A stretch of DNA of 64,000 bases, from NCBI GenBank assembly GCA_958009055.1, contig OY253664.1, positions 368,619 through 432,618 of the forward strand. The letters run 5' to 3'. A model generated the notes under the pieces. The model did not search any database and was not told the origin of the DNA. It saw only the letters and a list, made by a program, of their open reading frames with translations. Source of the stretch: Choricystis sp. odSpoLacu1. Its lineage: Eukaryota; Chlorophyta; Trebouxiophyceae. The translations under genes were made by a program, and so were the position numbers. Below are positions 20,171 to 30,474 of the stretch, piece after piece (within the stretch, counting starts at the first letter, position 1; the number at the start of each line of letters is the position of its first letter).

Positions 20171-22258
20171 TCACACTCCCCCCTTGCCCGCCGCCGCCAC
20201 CGCCGCCGCGTACGCCGTCAGCGCCCCCCTCAACGCGTCGCACTCCGCCTCCCTCTCCGCCAGGGCGGCGGTCAGAGCGGCTGCGTACGGGGCGACGGGG
20301 GCGGAGCGTGTGTCGACTTTCGCTAGGAGAGCCACGTCCGCCCGCACCCGGGACGCGGCCGCCTCCACGGAGGCGCGGTGGGCGGCGATGAGGGCGTCCT
20401 CTGCCTCGTTGAGGGAGGGTGGAGGTGGAGGAGGCGGAGAGGGGGGTGCAACGCACGGCGCGCGCGGCGGCGCGCGCGGCAGCGGCGGGGGGGGGGCACC
20501 ACCCAGCACCGCCCCCACACTCGCCCGCCGGGCGGCGGGCGGGCGGGACGCGGCGGGCGCGCCGGTCGGGCGCCCACTGCCCGCCGCCCCCACCATGGAC
20601 AGGCGGCGCCTGCGTTGGTTGGTGGGGGCAGCAGCGGCGGCAGCGGCCGCGCCACCCCCCCCGCCCACCCCGCCACTCCGCCCCAACTCTTTAACTCGAT
20701 CCGCATACCGCAGCGTGTTGAGCGTGTGCTCCGTGGACGCGCGCCCGGGGGCCAGGGCGGCCACCATGACGGTGCGGGCGCGGGGCCCGATGAAGGAGTC
20801 GCGCAGGACTTCGGTCAGTTTGGACCCGCGAAAGGGGACGTGGGGGGCGCCCGCGTCGAGAGCGCGAATGCACTCCTTTAAAGCCAACAGACTCCGGTTG
20901 ATCGCCGCCCCCTCCAGCCGCGTCTCCCGGTCCGCGTCCGCGGTGTCGGCGCCACGCTCCGACCCCGCCAGGTCGATGAAGGACAGCTTGCCGATCAGCG
21001 TGCCTCCCGGGCCGGAGGGGGGGGCGTCGGCCGACGCACGCCGCGCCGGCCGCCGCCTCGCTTTCCCTTCCTCCTCACCCTCCTCCTCCCACACACTGAA
21101 CTCGGTGACGCAGTGGCTGCGGGAGGAGGCATCGTTGGCCCCCGTGCACCCGGTGGCGCGCTCAGCGGCGGCGGCGTCGGTCAGGGCGGCGACCGTGCGC
21201 GCGCCGCGCACACGCACGCTCGACAGCCCAGCGACGACCACCCGCCCCCGCCCATCATCCCGGGCAGCCAGCCGCGCCCTCCCGTTCAGCAGGTCGTGAA
21301 TCTTGCCGCCATACACTTCATAGATGGAGGCGTGCAGGGTGCGGCGAGGGTGGGAGGAGGAGGAGGCCAGGGTGGCCAGCGCGGCCGCCGCCGCGCGGGC
21401 CGGCAGCGGCGCCATCGTGTGCGTTTTGCCGCTGCCCGTCTGGCCGTACGCAAACACGGTGCCCGCACCTCCACTGGTCAGCAGGGGCAGCAGAGGGGCT
21501 ACGGTGGCGGCGTAGACGTCGTCGTCGGTGGCGGCCTCGTCAAGCACAGCGTCAAACGTGAACGAATGCCTTTCCACCACCACCCGCCCGTCCACGCGGG
21601 TGCGTTCATCCTCCACGTCCAGGGTGGAGAACGTGGAATCCGCAATCAGCACATCAGCCTCGCCGCGGGATGCTTCCCGGTCGTTGAGGGGGCGCTTGCG
21701 CACGACGACCCGGATGCGTGGCGCGTCGAGAGCGGGAGGGGGTGGGGGTGGAGCGGTGGTGGTGGTGGTGGTGGTGGTGGTGGTGGTGGTGGTGGTGGTG
21801 GCTGCTGCCGTCGTCACCCCAGCAGTCATGCCATCCTCATCCCCCTCCACATCGTGCACCGCAAACGAGGCGGGCGACGCGCGCGGTGGCGGCGGCGGCG
21901 GCGGCAGCGACGGTTCACCAGGCGCGCCCGCTTCTGCCGCGCCACCCGCCTCCCCCGCCACCTGCTTGATCAGGCGGTACAGGCGTTGCTTGTCGTTGAC
22001 GTCGACGACGCCGTGGCGGGGGTAGTCCTGTGTGGAGGATGGTGGTGGGTGGGTGGGTTGAAAGGTGGGAGGGCAGGCAGACGAGCCGTGGCGCGCGTCT
22101 TTTCGCGATTGCCCCTCCTCCCACGCCTCTCTCTCTACACGCACACTCACCTGCATCAGCAGCCCGCAAAACTGAGCCTCGCTCAACTGCGCAAACGACG
22201 GCGCGTGGGCGGCCAGGCCGGCAGACGCGAGCCACTCGGAGACGCGGGAGGAGGCCAT
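20171..22258 (-). CDS. Kinesin-13 microtubule depolymerase
   Basis: Internal-motor kinesin that depolymerises microtubule ends in spindles and flagella. Exons 22258-22151 and 22027-20171 give 654 aa. The motor domain sits mid-protein after a SAM-like N-terminal region (MASSRVSEWLASAGLAAHAP...) and DVNDKQRLYRLIKQV. Kinesin-13 features: IRVVVRKRPLNDREASRGEA, P-loop FAYGQTGSGKTHTM, YEVYGGKIHDLLNGRARL, switch I NDASSRSHCV, switch II SFIDLAGSERGADT, and NRSLLALKECIRALD with VPFRGSKLTEVLRDSF. The C-terminal block EAEDALIAAHRASVEAAASR plus a coiled coil matches plant and protist kinesin-13 tails. A run of Thr codons (plus-strand TGG repeat at 21756-21801) precedes the motor. The start codon is 424 bases from that of the divergent GCP4 gene. 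Confidence 0.95.
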   Translation of the reverse strand: MASSRVSEWLASAGLAAHAPSFAQLSEAQFCGLLMQVSVRVEREAWEEGQSRKDARHGSSACPPTFQPTHPPPSSTQDYPRHGVVDVNDKQRLYRLIKQVAGEAGGAAEAGAPGEPSLPPPPPPPRASPASFAVHDVEGDEDGMTAGVTTAAATTTTTTTTTTTTTTTAPPPPPPALDAPRIRVVVRKRPLNDREASRGEADVLIADSTFSTLDVEDERTRVDGRVVVERHSFTFDAVLDEAATDDDVYAATVAPLLPLLTSGGAGTVFAYGQTGSGKTHTMAPLPARAAAAALATLASSSSHPRRTLHASIYEVYGGKIHDLLNGRARLAARDDGRGRVVVAGLSSVRVRGARTVAALTDAAAAERATGCTGANDASSRSHCVTEFSVWEEEGEEEGKARRRPARRASADAPPSGPGGTLIGKLSFIDLAGSERGADTADADRETRLEGAAINRSLLALKECIRALDAGAPHVPFRGSKLTEVLRDSFIGPRARTVMVAALAPGRASTEHTLNTLRYADRVKELGRSGGVGGGGGAAAAAAAAPTNQRRRRLSMVGAAGSGRPTGAPAASRPPAARRASVGAVLGGAPPPPLPRAPPRAPCVAPPSPPPPPPPSLNEAEDALIAAHRASVEAAASRVRADVALLAKVDTRSAPVAPYAAALTAALAEREAECDALRGALTAYAAAVAAAGKGGV
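21756..21801. repeat. Trinucleotide (TGG)n repeat coding poly-Thr in kinesin-13
   Basis: About 15 perfect GGT/TGG units. On the minus strand they encode consecutive Thr (ACC) residues between the N-terminal region and the motor core. The repeat may be length-variable between strains. Confidence 0.85.
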
Positions 22259-22681
22259 GGTGTTGAAGGGGGGGGAGGTGACGCCTTCTCTGCGGCCCCT
22301 GCCTCGCCACTCTGTGTCGGGCCGAAGGCGTGGGACAGCGTGTGGCCTTGGCGTGTGGACGAGCGCGCGCGAGGCGCTCGTCCCTGGGGAACGAGCAAAA
22401 AAAAGTGGAGACGAATGGTCTTTGCGTTTTTCCGACACTCTCGCGTAGAAAAACGCAGGCAGTTGTCTGCCTCTCCCCCGGTGTGTGCTGCACGCGCGCG
22501 CGCGTGCTCGTCGACTCGGTCTTGGTAAGTGTGGGACAGAGGGCGCGCAGGCGCAGAGATGGGTGTGTGCGCGCAACGCGGGCGCGCCCCCAATGCAAGA
22601 TGAACCCCCTCGCGCCTCACCCCCGCCTCCTCTTTCCCCTGCCCAGGAGCCCACCGCACACGGTCGGCAACACACACAGAC
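22259..22681. promoter_or_regulatory. Divergent promoter region kinesin-13/GCP4
   Basis: 423 bases between the two starts. T/A-rich tracts lie around 22390-22450 on a GC-rich background. No named element is recognised. Shared use by two microtubule genes is inferred from geometry. Confidence 0.5.
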
Positions 22682-24725
22682 ATGGCCACCACCGCGCCCC
22701 GCCCCCCCCCCCCCCGACGAGCGGGCCCTCGTCCGCTCCCTCCTGGCCTCCCTCTCTGGCGCCGACTCGGACGCCCTCACGTCCTCCCCCTCCTCCTGCG
22801 GCGGGTGGGGAGGGTACGAGCTGGCTGGCGGAGCGGCGGGGGCGGCCCCCGGGGATGCGGCGTTGCTGCTGGCTCTGTCGGACGTCGGGTGGCTGCACGC
22901 TCGCGTGCGGGCAGCAGCCGCAGATGACGATGACGACTCCTCCGACCACTCCGCCGTGCGGCGCGCCCTGCGGGCCGCCCTGCGCGCCGAGCTGGCCCCC
23001 ATCCTGGCCGCGGTGGCGGGGTTGGAGGACGCGGCGGCCGCGCCGCTGCCCCCCTCTTGGGGAGCGGGGGGCGCTTACTTGTCCCTCCGCCGCGCGGCCG
23101 CCCTCCTGCTGCCTCTACGCGACAGGCTGCTCACGTTGGCGCGGCTGGCGGATGCATCCACCGGCGTGGGCGGCGGCCGCATCGCGGCGGCGCTCGCGCG
23201 CGCTGCGCCGGGCGGCGACGCAGAGGCGGCCGCCACGGCAGCACGTGTCGTCACCGCGGCCGCCGCCCCCGTGCTGGCCGCCACGTGGCGCTGGGTGTTG
23301 GATGGTCGGTTGAACGACGCCAGCGACGGCTTCATCGTGGCGGCTGACCCGCCCCCCACCGCAGAGGGCGCGGCGTGGCGGCGCGGGTGGTCGATCGACG
23401 TGGGAGCGATCCCGCCCTCCCTCTCCCGCCACGCCGCCGCCCCGCCCGCCGCCCTGCGCGCCGGCAAGACGGCCGCCTGGTTGGCGTCCGTGGGCGACGA
23501 CTGGGCGTCCAGCGAGGAGAGGGGGCGGCTGGCGGTCGCCGCGACGCGCGTGGCGCCCGGGGACGGCGACGCGGCGGCGACACTCATCGCGCGAGCCGAC
23601 GCGACCCTGGGCGCTCGCGCCCTGGCCGTCGCCCTGCGCGGTGCGGGCGTGTTGGACGCGGTGGACGCGGTCGCCGCCTACCTGCTGGGGGGGCGGGGAG
23701 ACGTGTGGACCGAGTGGGTGGCCAGGGCGGGGGGCGCGCTCGACGGCCGCGCCGCGTCGGTGTCGCCTCTCGATCTGACGTCTGCTCTCGAAGACGCGCT
23801 GGCTGCCGTCGGCGCCCCCCCTGGCGGCGTCCCCCCTCCCTCCACAGGCGGCCCACCGTGTGCCTCCATCGTGGCCGCCATTGATGCAGGCGCGGCGGGC
23901 GGGGGCGAGTGTGGGTGGGATGCTGTGGCGCTGACACTCGCCCCCTCGCGCGCGCCCGCGGCCGCTGGCGCCGCCGCCGCGCTGCGCACGCTGCTGCCCC
24001 CCTCCTCCGCCGCGTCCCTGGCGGCCGCCGCCCGGCTGGCCTGGAAACTGGGGCGCGCGGAAAGAGCGCTGGCCATCGCCCACAGGGACGTGCGGGCGGC
24101 GAGGCGGTGTGCAGTCCGCGTCGCGGCGGCCGCACGCGCGCCCCCGCGCGCCGCCGCCCCCCCCAACCCCGACGCCCCCCGCCCCCTGGCCCGCCCCCCC
24201 GCCCCCCGCCTGGCGCCCGCCGCCCTGGGGCTGGAGTTGCGGGCGCTGGGTGCGCTGACAGCGGCTGCGGCTGCGCGGGTGAGCGCGCTGCGCAGCGGGT
24301 TTGCGTATTCTGGGGTCCACCCCTCCTTCGCCACTTACACCGCCGCCGCGGCTGCCGCCACCGACCTGGACGCCCTGACGGCGGCTGTGGATGGCGCGGT
24401 GGCCGCCTTGACAGACAGGCTGCTGCTGCGGCCAGGGGATGATACAGCCGCGGCGGCGGTCACCTCGTTCCTCACCTCTGCGTCTCGGCTCGCGCCGCTC
24501 GCGGCCCGCCTGGCGGCCGCCGCCGACCGCGCCGCCGCCGACGCGGAGGCGGGGTGGGCGCCCGACGCGGCGGCGGTTGCGTTAACGGCAGCTGTGGGTG
24601 ACGTGGCGGAGGGGAGGCGGTCCGCGGCGCGCGAGGTGGCGAGTCGCTGGGCGAGCGTGAGCGACGCGGTCGCGGGCGCGCAGCGTGAGACCGCGTTTGA
24701 TGGCGCGGTGGTGAACGTGATTTGA
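22682..24725 (+). CDS. GCP4: Gamma-tubulin complex component 4 (GCP4), apparent 5' frameshift
   Basis: Spc97/Spc98-family subunit of the gamma-tubulin ring complex that nucleates microtubules. It appears intronless, about 680 aa, close to human GCP4 (667 aa). Recognisable order: YLSLRRAAALLLPLRDRLLT, WRWVLDGRLNDASDGFIVAA (the W-L-G-x-L-D-x-FF signature), IDVGAIPPSLSRHAAAPPAA with LRAGKTAAWL, VDAVAAYLLGGRGDVWTEWV (YLLGRG is a GCP landmark), AARLAWKLGRAERALAIAHR and a helical C-terminal grip region. The ATG at 22682 is followed by a 14-C run (22702-22715). The frame after the ATG is lost unless one C is removed, giving MATTAPRPPPPPDERALVRS. Alternatively a start further upstream in the long frame is used. 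Choice of GCP4 over GCP5/6 is by length and motif spacing. Confidence 0.83.
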
Positions 24726-24815
24726 TTCAGTGTTTTTCGTTTTCTGTGTGTTGCACCACAAGCACGCCAGGCCGTGTGGTCCCCTGCCCTTCTCCAACGA
24801 CCGCTCCGTTCTCTC

Positions 24816-25205
24816 TCACTCGTCCTTGTTCGCGCCCCTGCGCGGAGGCGGCGGCGCCTCCGCGAACGCGGCCGCCACGTACGCGACTATGACGACGTTG
24901 ACCGCGACGACGGCGGCCACGGCTGCCAGGGTGAGGCGGCGGGAGGCGTCGGGGGGGCCGAGGAGGAGGGAGCAGAGGCCTGTGAGTGGGTGGTGTGGGG
25001 GCGAGTGAAACAAAAAACAATGATCCCACCACGACCCCTCTCATCAACCGCCAATCACATACACCACCAACACACAAAGCCGCCCTTATCTCTCCCTCTC
25101 ACCATCCAGCGCTCCCACCGTGGCCGCCCGCCACGCCAGCGTGGGCGCGACGGCCAGCGCGGCTGACGCGGCGGCGAGGCGGGCGCCCGCGCCGGGGGCC
25201 AGCAT
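24816..25205 (-). CDS. VMA21: VMA21-like V-ATPase assembly membrane protein
   Basis: Small ER protein that chaperones assembly of the V-ATPase Vo sector. Exons 25205-25103 and 24979-24816 (junction phase 1) give 88 aa with two hydrophobic helices: RLAAASAALAVAPTLAWRAA and LTLAAVAAVVAVNVVIVAYV. The second helix and the AAAFAEAPPPPRRG tail resemble VMA21 (human ...AIVAVVAVHVVLALFVYVAW). The topology, size and charged C-terminal tail (GANKDE) agree, but helix 1 carries little specific similarity. The N-terminus before helix 1 is only about nine residues, shorter than usual, so an upstream exon could be missing. The function is a moderate-confidence inference. Confidence 0.7.
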
Positions 25206-25447
25206 GAGGGTGAGCAGGTTGGGTGTATGTGCGTGGCGTGCCCCAGCACACCGAGGCCACACAGGGAAGGCAGGCGTGCGGGGGAGAAGAAGAAAGGGAT
25301 GAGTGGCGGGTCGACCGAAGAGAAACACACAACACTCTTGTGTTTTTCGCAGGAGAGTGTGAGGACCGCGCGAGCCGTCGCGTTCCCTGTGCCGCTTCTG
25401 ACGCTCACCAGGGGCCAACCGCCACACACAACACACACACACACACA

Positions 25448-26990
25448 ATGCGGCCCACCGCGCTGCCGCGGCGAGCAGCGACTGCCGCGCCGCTGGCCCA
25501 CCCCGCGGCTGCAGCGACGGCGGTGGCGACGGCGCCAGGTAGGAGAGGAGGGAGGAGGTATTTGTGTGTGTGTGTGTGTGTGCGTGTGTTCGAGCACGCG
25601 CGTCGCGGGAGGGCGTCGCAAATCGGCGCAATGCGACCCACAGCCGTCTCTTCCCTCAGCTCGCCGTCGCCGCCCGCCCCCACCTGCCGCCACCCCCACC
25701 CCGCCACCCACACCTCCATCCCCCTCCCCCCCGGGCGTCTACGCTGCCGAACCCCTGGACACCGGGCAAACAAAAGCCGTCCTGTCTGCGTTCGTGGCTG
25801 ACGAGGCAGGCATCATCAACCGCGTGGCCGGCGTGTTTGCGCGGCGGGGTGCGAACATCGAGAGTCTCGCCGTCGGCCTCAACATCGACAAAGCTTTGTT
25901 CACCATTGTGGTGACGGGCAACAAGGCGACGGTGGCCAACTTGGTCAAACAGACGGCTAAGTTGGTGACTGTGCGGTGGGTGGAAGACATCTCACGCGCG
26001 CCGAGGGTGGAACGCGAGCTTGTCCTTGTGCGTGTCGCGGCCCCCCCAGGCCCCGCCCGCGCCGAGCTGCTCCAACTGGCCGACGTCTTCCGTGCCCGCG
26101 TGGTGGACGTCGGCCCTGTGACTGTCACGCTGTGCGTGACGGGGGACACAGGGAAAACCGCGGCCGCGACCGCCGCGCTCGCTGCGTGCGCGGGCGGCGC
26201 GGTCGCGGTCGCGCGCACGGGGCGCGTCTCCCTGAAACGGGGGGCCGCCCTGCTGGAGATGGGGGGGTGGGGCGATTCGGCGGGCTGGCCCCCTGCTGGT
26301 GGGGGGGGAGGGGCGGCGGCGGCGGCTGCGGCCGCCGCCCCGGGCGCGAGCGACTCGGGCGGCGTGTATGGAGATGGTGCGACCGCCCCCACCCTCCCCA
26401 CCCCCACCCTCTCCCTGGACGCCCCCGCCTACGCGGAGGCGGGCGACGCCGGCGTGGACGAACACACGCTGTCCATCACGGTGGCTGACGTGCCTGGTGT
26501 GTTGAACCAAGTGACCGGCGTCCTCGCGCGCCGAGGCGTCAACGTTCAATCACTCGCCGTCGGCCCCTGCGAGTCCCCGGGCCAATCCCGCATCACGTGC
26601 GTCGTCCCCGGCTCCATCGACGGCACCGCCAAGATCGTGGCCCAGCTGAAGAAGGTGGTCTACGTGGGCCGCGTGGACGACCTGTCTGCCACCCCCTTTG
26701 TCGCGCGCGAGCTCATGCTGGTCAAAGTCGTCTGCCAGTCCGATGACACGCGCCGCGCCCTCATGGACGTCGCCGCCATCTTCAGGGCCAGCGTGTGCGA
26801 CGTGTCCCCCACGACGCTGACCCTCGAGCTCGTGGGCCGGGAGTCGAAGATGAGGGCGCTGCAAGCCATGCTCGCCCCCCACGGCGTGCTCGAGGTCGCG
26901 CGCACTGGGCGCGTGGCCCTGGGGCGCGACTCGGGGGTCGACTCGAGGGCGTTGGCGCGGACCAAGAGTGAGCGGCGGGTGATGCTGTGA
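25448..26990 (+). CDS. Acetolactate synthase regulatory (small) subunit, plastid
   Basis: Regulatory subunit of acetohydroxyacid synthase, which conducts valine/leucine feedback on branched-chain amino acid synthesis in the plastid. Exons 25448-25538 and 25660-26990 give 473 aa. It has the duplicated ACT plus C-terminal arrangement typical of plants and algae. Repeat 1: FVADEAGIINRVAGVFARRG, NIESLAVGL, ERELVLVRVAAP, VVDVGPVTVTLCVTGDTGK. Repeat 2: ITVADVPGVLNQVTGVLARR, NVQSLAVGPCE, ARELMLVKVV, SVCDVSPTTLTLELVGRESK. Each repeat ends in a VARTGRV motif (AVARTGRVSLKRG and EVARTGRVALGRD). The first ~70 residues are Ala/Pro/Arg-rich, fitting a transit peptide. The catalytic large subunit is not in this window. 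The start lies 242 bases from the divergent VMA21-like gene. Confidence 0.95.
25563..25582. repeat. (GT)n microsatellite in ALS small-subunit intron
   Basis: About ten GT units shortly after the 5' splice site (GTAGGA) of the single intron. Confidence 0.8.
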
Positions 26991-28015
26991 GGGTTGATGG
27001 GGGGGGGGGGGGGGGGGGGGGGGTTGTGTGTGTGTGTGATGACTTTTTCGTGTGATCGCTGACTGTGTGCACCACACCAGCCTGGTGTCGACCATCTGTG
27101 CTGGACGCGTCGTTGTGCATGGTGACGCGTTGCGTGGGGTGGGGGGGTGGGGGGGCACCGCGCCCGAAAGGCGTGTGGGTGGGTGAACACGAGCGAGCGA
27201 GACGGGATGGGCGCGGCGGCAGGGAGAGATGCGGCCGGAGGCTGCCTCCTTGCTCACACTCTCGACCGCCAGAAAAACAGGTGCGTACCTCGCACCCCGC
27301 GCCACACCGCCCTCCCCACCTTGCAGAGGGTGGCTTCTGCTGCCCTCTGCGGTGGCCGTGGCCAGCGCCGGCACGCGGCCCCCGGCGCCCGAGGGTTTTT
27401 GGGGATTGCAGGAGTCACCCTGAAGGAGAGGTCCCTCTCTCTCGCCCCCGCCCCACGCCGCGCCGCGCCACGCGCCCCCCTGTCGACACCGTGCACTGTT
27501 CCGAGGCCCCACATTCCGGGCGCCGGCAGAACGCGGCGTCCAGGGCGGCACTGGCGGCGTCGTTTTTTTTGGGGATGGGGGAGGCTCAGACCTTCTCAGT
27601 GGTCCGTCTGGGCGCCACCCCCGCCGCGCCACCGGCACGCCTCCACCTCCCCCCGAGGCGCTCGTGCGAGTCTCGGCCATGGCCTGGGGGCGCCCTTGAG
27701 GCGCGGCGCGGGCGGCGTCCCAACCGGCCAGCACGCGCCAGACGCCGTTTTTTGAAGCACACGCAGCGCACCGCCCCCGCACGCCCGACGCTCGCCCCGT
27801 GCCCCAGCCACCCGCTGGGACTGGATTGGCATGGATGGCGCGCGCGTTTTGGGGGCGCATGCGTTGGCCCTGCTGGCCCGGGCGAGCGCAGGGCGCGCCC
27901 GCGCCTCACCTCACCCCACCCTTTCGACTCACTTTTTCGTCCTCCCCCTCCCCCTCCACCCACACAGCCCCCCCCCCCCCCCCAGCCCCCCGCCACACAC
28001 CACACTCAAAACACC
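26991..28015. promoter_or_regulatory. 1-kb spacer upstream of psaD
   Basis: The longest spacer of the window. It begins with a 25-G homopolymer (26999-27023) directly after the ALS stop, followed by a TG repeat. The rest is GC-rich with open frames in several phases but no recognisable protein. It ends in a C-rich/CA-rich leader just before the PsaD ATG. It probably carries the promoter of a strongly light-expressed gene. A short noncoding RNA cannot be excluded by eye. Confidence 0.5.
26999..27023. repeat. 25-base G homopolymer
   Basis: An uninterrupted run of G shortly after the ALS small-subunit stop codon. Its true length is doubtful given the indel pattern elsewhere. It has G-quadruplex potential on the transcribed sense strand. 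Confidence 0.85.
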
Positions 28016-28660
28016 ATGCAGGCCCTGTCCGCCCGCCCCCGCGTCGCCGCCCCGGCCCGCACCTCCCGCCGCACCGCCGTCGTCGTGCGCGCCGAGGAGG
28101 GCGCCAAGGCCGCCCCCGCCAAGTGGACCCCCCCCGCCCTCGACGCCTCCGCCCCCGCCCCCCGCTTTGGCGGGTCCACGGGCGGCCTGCTGCGCAAGGC
28201 GCAGGTGGAGGAGTTTTACGTGCTGACGTGGACGGCCAAGAAGGAGGTCATCTTTGAGATGCCGACCGGGGGGGCGGCCGTCATGAACGAGGGCAAGAAC
28301 CTGCTCAAGCTGGCGCGCAAGGAGCAGTGCTTGGCGGTGAGTGGGTGGAGAGGGAAGGGAAAAGGAAAAGAGAGAGGGTTTTTATTAAACGCGTGTTTTT
28401 TTTTTTGCTCACACGCCACCCCCACCCACACACAACAGCTGCTCACCCAGCTGCGCTCCAAGTTCAAGGTGGCGGACGGCGAGTTCTACCGCGTCTTCCC
28501 CAACGGTGAGGTGCAGTACCTGTACCCGTCCCAGGGCACGCCGTCCGAGCGCGTCAACGCGGGGCGCACCGCCGTCAACACCAACGCGCGCCGCATCGGG
28601 GAGAACAAGGACCCCGCCCAGATCAAGTTCACGGGCAAGCTGGGCGCGTTTGACGTGTGA
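28016..28660 (+). CDS. PSAD: Photosystem I reaction centre subunit II (PsaD), plastid precursor
   Basis: Stromal PSI subunit that forms the ferredoxin docking site. Exons 28016-28336 and 28439-28660 give 180 aa. The transit peptide is short and typical of green algae: [20 protein letters not shown], ending VVVRA before AEEG. The mature core is classical: [60 protein letters not shown] then [20 protein letters not shown] and [20 protein letters not shown]; it ends [10 protein letters not shown]. There is no bipartite signal-plus-transit leader, which argues for a primary plastid. An open frame continues upstream of the ATG but shows no similarity and is crossed by the CA-rich leader. The start is chosen by homology. 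Confidence 0.98.
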   Translation: MQALSARPRVAAPARTSRRTAVVVRAEEGAKAAPAKWTPPALDASAPAPRFGGSTGGLLRKAQVEEFYVLTWTAKKEVIFEMPTGGAAVMNEGKNLLKLARKEQCLAVSGWRGKGKGKERGFLLNACFFFCSHATPTHTQQLLTQLRSKFKVADGEFYRVFPNGEVQYLYPSQGTPSERVNAGRTAVNTNARRIGENKDPAQIKFTGKLGAFDV

Positions 28661-29077
28661 GAGGAGAGGAAGGATGTGGAGGAGAGTGAGAGAGAGAGCC
28701 AACACCAGTGGGGGTGGGAGAGAGAACGGAGAGAGGCTGGGGTGAGAGGCTCGGTCACACCCCTCCCCCCCCTGCCCACACGAGAGCCAACAATGAGTGC
28801 ATATGTTTGTGGGATGGGGAGGGGGGCGCGATCGGGGGTGTGATGGTCGGCGGGGTGTTCCTGCTTGCTTCCCCACCTGTGCCTCTTTTTTTTGTCCTCC
28901 CCCCTCCCCCACGAGTTTCCTCTTTTTTTTTGTTTCACGACGTGTGTGTGACACTCCCCATGCAGAGCCAGGAAGATCAAAACGTAAAAAACAAGGAGAG
29001 AGAGAAAAAGGAAGAACGGTTTTTTGAGCAGCAGACACACAAAAAGACGAAGAAGAAAACGCGCTCTCAACTGCAGG

Positions 29078-29108
<31 letters not shown>

Positions 29109-29121
29109 GCGCCCTTCTCTC
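28661..29121. other. 461-base convergent 3' region psaD/PSMA7
   Basis: T-rich and A-rich tracts (28885-28935, 28978-29062) and an (AC)n repeat at 29083-29109 next to the PSMA7 stop. It should hold both 3' UTRs. There is no coding signal. Confidence 0.5.
29083..29109. repeat. (AC)n microsatellite next to PSMA7 stop
   Basis: About 13 AC units in the convergent spacer, ending just before the PSMA7 stop codon. Confidence 0.8.
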
Positions 29122-30201
29122 TCACGCCGGCCCCGCCCCGGGTTCCGGTGGCGCCGCCGCCCGCCGCGCGGCCTCGGCGGCCGCCTTGTCCGCAGCGACT
29201 TCATTGATCAGGGCCTCCACCTCCTCCTCCCCCCACACCCGCAGGGCGCCGCCCGAGCCCACACTGACTTCCGCCACGTCCACATTCTTGGGGGAGGCTT
29301 CCACCGTCTCCATCAGGGCGCGGACGGCCAGCTTGGCGGGCCCACCCCCGATGCTCCCCCCATAACTCTTCTCCAAAAATTCGCGCACCGCTTTGGCCGA
29401 CCGCCCGACAGCAGCCGCTTTCCAGGCGGAGTGGGTGCCTGACGGGTCGGTCTGGTAGAGGGCGGGGGCGCCGGACGTGTCAAGACCAACCACCAGGGTC
29501 GAAATGCCAAAGGGGCGCACCCCGCCCGACTGGGTGTACTTTTGCTGGATGCCGGCAATGTGGCGGGTCATGTGTTCGACTCCCGGGGCTTCGGCCATGG
29601 TGAGGCGGTAGGACTGGGCCTCGACGCGGGCGCGGTCGACGAGGACGCGCGCGTCGGCTGTGAGGCCGGCAAAGGCCAAAGCCACCCGCTCATCCAGGCG
29701 CACAATCTTTTGGGCGGTGCGGGGGTCCTGCAGCTTGGCGGCCGACTTTTTCTCCACGGCTGAGGGGTTGGGGGTGGGGAGGGGGGGGGGGGGGGTCGGT
29801 GTGTTGAGTGGGGGGGGGCGGGGGTGTTTTCGCCTCCCGACCACGTCCGCCTGCTCGCTCACTCACCCAGCACCACCGTGTCGGCGCCCACGACGCCGAC
29901 GGCGAGGGAGCCCTTGCGCACGGCTTCCAGGGCGTACTCGACTTGGAAGCTGGGGGGGGAGGAGGGAGGGAGGGGAGGGAGCCGGGGGGGGGGGGGGGGG
30001 TCGATCTCGAGTGCTTGTTTTCGATGCGCGCGGTGGTGTCCTCACCCTGCCCCCGCGCGCGCGCCCTCTCTCGCTCTCGCTCTCGCTCTCCCTACGGCTG
30101 GTGCGCCTACGCCACTGCGCGCACACGCAGAATGAAACCACACACACTCACAGGTGGCCGTCGGGCGAGAAGACGGTGATGGCGCGGTCGTACTTGGCCA
30201 T
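29122..30201 (-). CDS. 20S proteasome alpha subunit, PSMA7 type (plant PAD)
   Basis: Outer-ring subunit of the 20S core particle. Exons 30201-30152, 29949-29867 and 29759-29122 give 256 aa. The N-terminal gate sequence MAKYDRAITVFSPDGHLFQV then EYALEAVRKGS is the alpha-subunit signature. Downstream VEKKSAAKLQDPRTAQKIVR, LAFAGLTADARVLVDRARVE, YTQSGGVRPFGISTLVVGLD and ALYQTDPSGTHSAWKAAAVG match human PSMA7 and plant PAD1 better than other alpha types. The C-terminal Ala/Glu-rich helix (NEVAADKAAAEAARRAAAPP) replaces the usual Lys/Glu-rich tail. It is divergent from the PFK2 gene with 273 bases between starts. Confidence 0.97.
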
Positions 30202-30474
30202 CGTTGCAAAAAGAGGTCTGCGCCGGTGTGTGCTTTTCACGTGGTGTGTGCGTGTGTGTGAGTGTCACAGCACTCGTGCGCAGGGGGGGGGAGGGAGGCG
30301 AGCGCGGGGTGTGTCTCGTTCGTGAACGAAAGCGAAGAGTGTGAGCGAGGGTTAGACCGAACAGTCGGCCGAACAAAAACGAGTCGACCACTCTTTCTTC
30401 TCGCGCCCTTTCTGCGCGCGTCTGCCGCTGCCACACACATACACACAGACACACGCACACGCGCCACACGCACC

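Noticed and set aside
27065..28015. In-frame N-terminal extension of PsaD
   Set aside because: The extension has no similarity, passes through a C-rich/CA-rich leader, and the ATG at 28016 gives a normal transit peptide and length.
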